Assembly (NCBI GenBank): GCA_903958915.1
Contig: CAJBVC010000248.1
Span: 1 to 9,061 of the forward strand
Direction: 5' to 3'
Source of the DNA: an uncultured beta proteobacterium
GTDB taxonomy: Bacteria; Pseudomonadota; Gammaproteobacteria; Burkholderiales; Burkholderiaceae_C
Length of the DNA: 9,061 bases
The notes under the pieces are model-generated. The model had not been told where the DNA came from, did not search any database, and saw only the letters and a program-made list of their open reading frames with translations. This document shows, piece by piece, positions 7,793 through 9,061 of the stretch (position 1 is its first letter; every line of letters starts with the position of its first letter). A program made the position numbers and the translations under genes.

Positions 7793-7813
7793 CAATTACC
7801 TCGCAGGTAATTG
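7793..7813. promoter_or_regulatory. Perfect 21-bp palindrome, probable operator between regulator and membrane operon
   Basis: CAATTACCT (7793-7801) and AGGTAATTG (7805-7813) are perfect 9-bp inverted arms around CGC. The palindrome sits in the 102-nt spacer between the divergent XRE gene and the DUF2834 operon, 31 nt before the XRE start codon. It overlaps the possible XRE -35 element (TTGAAA, 7811-7816). This is the expected place for the operator of an autoregulating XRE protein. Binding is inferred, not shown. Confidence 0.65.
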
Positions 7814-7838
7814 AAACCTCGGTGCGGTGTGATTCAAT
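7810..7838. promoter_or_regulatory. Overlapping face-to-face promoter-like elements (XRE gene and membrane operon)
   Basis: Plus strand: TTGAAA (7811-7816), 16 nt, TTCAAT (7833-7838), then the XRE ATG at 7845. Minus strand: TTGAAT (7837-7832), 16 nt, TTCAAT (7815-7810), which would start transcription near 7803, inside the palindrome. The same inverted ATTGAA/TTCAAT pair thus supplies -35 and -10 parts in both directions. TTCAAT matches four of six bases of the -10 consensus, so the assignment is tentative. An extra TTGAATCA at 7782-7789 mirrors TGATTCAA at 7830-7837. Confidence 0.35.
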
Positions 7839-7844
7839 AACGTA

Positions 7845-8648
7845 ATGGAAACCGCCAGCCCAAGTCTCCGCGACACTTTGCAAGCCGCTCGAAAATCGAA
7901 AAGCATCAGCCAGCTGGAATTGGCTTTGCGCATGGGCGTTTCGCAGCGGCATGTAAGTTTTGTTGAAAGCGGGCGCGCACAGCCCAGCCGGGAACTCCTG
8001 CTCTCGTGGCTTCATGAGTTGCAGGCCCCCTTGGCGTTACGCAACGTGGCGCTGCAGCAGGCCGGGTTTGCGCCGGTGTATCGCGGAAGTGAAATGTCTG
8101 ATGCGGTACTCGCACCGGTGCGCGAAGCGCTCGGGCGATTGCTTACTGCGCATGATCCGATGCCTGCGATGGTGATGGATGCCGCATGGAATGTATTGCA
8201 AATGAATCGGGGTGCGCAATGGTTGGCGCTGACACTGATGCCCTGGATTGCACATTTGCCGCAAGACCAACCAATCAACATGCTGGATGCCATGCTTCAC
8301 CCCGAAGGCATGTCGCAGCACATTACCAACCTAGAAGAAGTTGCTCCCGCCATGCTGGCGCATTTGCGGGATGACGCTACCGTCGTACCCGAGTTGCTGC
8401 CCCGTGTCGAATTGTTCGCTGCCCAGATTCAGAAGCGCACAGGTAAGAAGCCGCTACCTCCTTGGCCCCGACAAATGGCGCCGGTGCTCACGACCCGTTT
8501 TTCCACCGAACACGGTGAGGTGGCATTTTTCAGTATGTTTTCCACCTTTGGGACGCCGCAAGACATTACGCTGGCTTCGCTGAGGGTGGAGCATCTTTTT
8601 GCGGCAGATGACGTGACGCGGGCGGTGATTGCCGCGCAAGTGGGCTGA
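7845..8648 (+). CDS. XRE-family regulator with MmyB-like ligand-binding domain
   Basis: The product is 267 residues. Residues 8-62 form an XRE helix-turn-helix (LRDTLQAARKSKSISQLELALRMGVSQRHVSFVESGRAQPS). The rest (about 100-262) matches the MmyB-like ligand-binding domain: PMPAMVMDAAWNVLQMNRGAQWL (105-127), then the closing FSTFGTPQDITLASLRVEHLFAADDVTRA (232-260), whose TFGTPQD...L..E..F.ADD signature is characteristic. Such regulators bind a small hydrophobic ligand and usually control a divergent neighbour; here that is the three-gene membrane operon. The ATG at 7845 has no Shine-Dalgarno, and the best -10 match ends 6 nt before it, so the mRNA may be leaderless. The 21-bp palindrome upstream is the likely operator. 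Frame and length are intact. Confidence 0.9.
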   Translation: METASPSLRDTLQAARKSKSISQLELALRMGVSQRHVSFVESGRAQPSRELLLSWLHELQAPLALRNVALQQAGFAPVYRGSEMSDAVLAPVREALGRLLTAHDPMPAMVMDAAWNVLQMNRGAQWLALTLMPWIAHLPQDQPINMLDAMLHPEGMSQHITNLEEVAPAMLAHLRDDATVVPELLPRVELFAAQIQKRTGKKPLPPWPRQMAPVLTTRFSTEHGEVAFFSMFSTFGTPQDITLASLRVEHLFAADDVTRAVIAAQVG

Positions 8649-8778
8649 GGCGACACCCATACCGCTAGTTCGAATGGCTGCGTCTGGATGGGGTAATCGG
8701 GCCAATGACCTTCCGCCATCAGCCCTGAGCTGCCGCCGGTTTGCAGCGAAGCCGTTTGGTCTGACCGTCCAGGCCGAG
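8649..8778. other. Start of a gene-poor stretch after the regulator
   Basis: This is the GC-richer first part of a 353-nt gap (8649-9001) before brnT. No hairpin with a T-run follows the regulator's stop codon. Minus-strand frames (for example 8454-8828 and 8429-8719) cross the end of the regulator gene, have no good ribosome site and show no motif, so they are not called. The rest of the gap holds the possible remnant, the hairpin and the brnT promoter region listed separately. Confidence 0.4.
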
Positions 8779-8949
8779 TTATGCTCGTTGGAGGAGGTCT
8801 GAACGTCCACCGACATTGTCATTTTCAATATGCCTGTGCATCCATTCGGACTTTCTGCCTAACTCTCTGATTTCTTTGATGAACTCCAGATTTCTGATGC
8901 CGTGTTGTCTGTCTGGCTCCGGTGTTATCCTGCAAAACTGCGGGATATA
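8779..8949 (-). pseudogene. Possible remnant of an unidentified gene (56 codons, no start)
   Basis: The minus strand is open for 56 codons between an in-frame TGA (8952-8950) and TAA (8781-8779). The last 40 residues look like protein: GIRNLEFIKEIRELGRKSEW, then MHRHIENDNVGGRSDLLQRA, a charged helical stretch with few rare residues. No start codon lies at its beginning; the first ATG would leave only 20 residues. It may be the tail of a gene whose front was lost, or chance. I do not recognise the family. It sits where the DNA turns AT-richer, next to a toxin gene. Confidence 0.25.
8926..8947. other. 9-bp hairpin (TATCCTGCA / TGCGGGATA, AAAC loop)
   Basis: The arms 8926-8934 and 8939-8947 pair over nine positions with a single T-G wobble, around the loop AAAC. 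No strong T-run follows on either strand, so it is not a classical terminator. It lies 54 nt before the brnT start and could be an operator, a weak terminator or an element end. Confidence 0.4.
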
Positions 8950-8968
8950 TCAATAGTTAAATTTCACC

Positions 8969-8996
8969 TTGCGCTTAAGTATTTTGTAGATACAAT
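8969..8996 (+). promoter_or_regulatory. Possible brnT promoter
   Basis: TACAAT (8991-8996) matches five of six -10 positions, and TTGCGC (8969-8974) lies 16 nt upstream as a weak -35 (three of six). Transcription would begin at about 9002-9003, at the brnT ATG itself, implying a leaderless or nearly leaderless message; no Shine-Dalgarno is seen before the ATG. Confidence 0.35.
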
Positions 8997-9003
8997 TAAG
9001 TAT
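8975..9003 (+). repeat. Direct repeat TTAAGTAT x2, 21 bp apart, over the brnT promoter
   Basis: TTAAGTAT occurs at 8975-8982 and again at 8996-9003, with a 21-bp period, that is two helical turns, so both copies face the same side of the DNA. One lies between the -35 and -10 elements; the other overlaps the -10 end and the start codon. brnTA operons are repressed by their own BrnA antitoxin, so these are candidate operator half-sites. AT-rich 8-mers can repeat by chance. Confidence 0.4.
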
Positions 9004-9061
9004 GCTCACATGGGACGAACCAAAGCGCAAGCTGAACATCAAGAATCACGGGCTTGACTTC
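9002..9061 (+). CDS. brnT: BrnT family toxin, first 20 codons (cut by the right edge)
   Basis: ATG at 9002 opens a frame of exactly 20 codons to the window end: MLTWDEPKRKLNIKNHGLDF. This matches the conserved BrnT N-terminus (F/WDxxK...N..KHGxDF). BrnT is a RelE-like ribonuclease of about 90-100 residues that cleaves RNA and halts translation; it is neutralised by the DNA-binding antitoxin BrnA, normally encoded just downstream. The remaining four fifths, including the catalytic residues, and any brnA lie outside the window, so whether the module is intact cannot be judged. The upstream DNA is AT-richer than the rest of the window, as is common for mobile toxin-antitoxin modules. Confidence 0.8.
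   Translation, partial: MLTWDEPKRKLNIKNHGLDF

Noticed and set aside
7458..8015. Long form of the DUF2834 protein (185 residues)
   Set aside because: The extra N-terminal 91 codons lie antisense to the XRE gene and across the intergenic operator; the GTG at 7742 with its AAAGGA site gives the normal family length.
8454..8828. Minus-strand frame of 124 codons overlapping the end of the XRE/MmyB gene
   Set aside because: More than half is antisense to the regulator's ligand-binding domain, and no domain or ribosome site supports it.
1..9061. tRNA or rRNA genes, CRISPR arrays, complete insertion sequences
   Set aside because: I looked for cloverleaf-like segments, regularly spaced repeats and transposase motifs on both strands and saw none.

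Overview
The window looks like chromosomal DNA of a betaproteobacterium, probably Burkholderiales and close to Comamonadaceae (Rhodoferax/Polaromonas type). This rests on moderately high GC, the codon style, and the family mix: TsaD beside a GNAT acetyltransferase, a PqqL-like M16 protease, an HI0933/YhiN flavoprotein and DUF2834. It is an impression from sequence alone, with no search behind it.

Left part (1-6100), ordinary chromosomal genes. The 5' end of tsaD (t6A tRNA modification) runs off the left edge on the minus strand. A GNAT acetyltransferase (654-1421, plus) diverges from it. A small winged-helix protein (1435-1815, minus) converges on the GNAT gene with a 13-nt gap. It lies just downstream of, and probably co-transcribed with, a large secreted M16 zinc protease (1865-4684, minus). 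Across a 150-nt divergent spacer, an HI0933-family FAD oxidoreductase (4835-6100, plus) reads the other way.

Middle (6101-6638), about 540 nt without a convincing gene. It holds a small hairpin right after the flavoprotein stop codon and an inverted repeat with perfect 8-bp arms around an 8-bp spacer. The rest looks like degraded or intergenic repeat DNA.

Right part (6639-8648), a compact regulated cassette. Three small integral-membrane genes on the minus strand (DUF2834, then an unnamed four-helix protein, then a DUF6713-like protein) are joined by a 4-nt ATGA overlap and a 10-nt gap, and each has an AAAGG-type ribosome site. A divergent XRE regulator with an MmyB-type ligand-binding domain (7845-8648, plus) is separated from them by 102 nt. 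That spacer carries a perfect 21-bp palindrome and overlapping face-to-face promoter-like elements. The likely logic is a ligand-sensing regulator controlling itself and the membrane operon. The membrane proteins' function is unknown, and this is the most interesting part of the window.

Right edge (8649-9061). A gene-poor stretch becomes clearly AT-richer after about 8820. It contains a possible gene remnant on the minus strand and a 9-bp hairpin, and then the first 20 codons of a BrnT-type toxin gene. Its promoter region has two TTAAGTAT direct repeats exactly 21 bp apart. A brnTA toxin-antitoxin module probably continues beyond the window.
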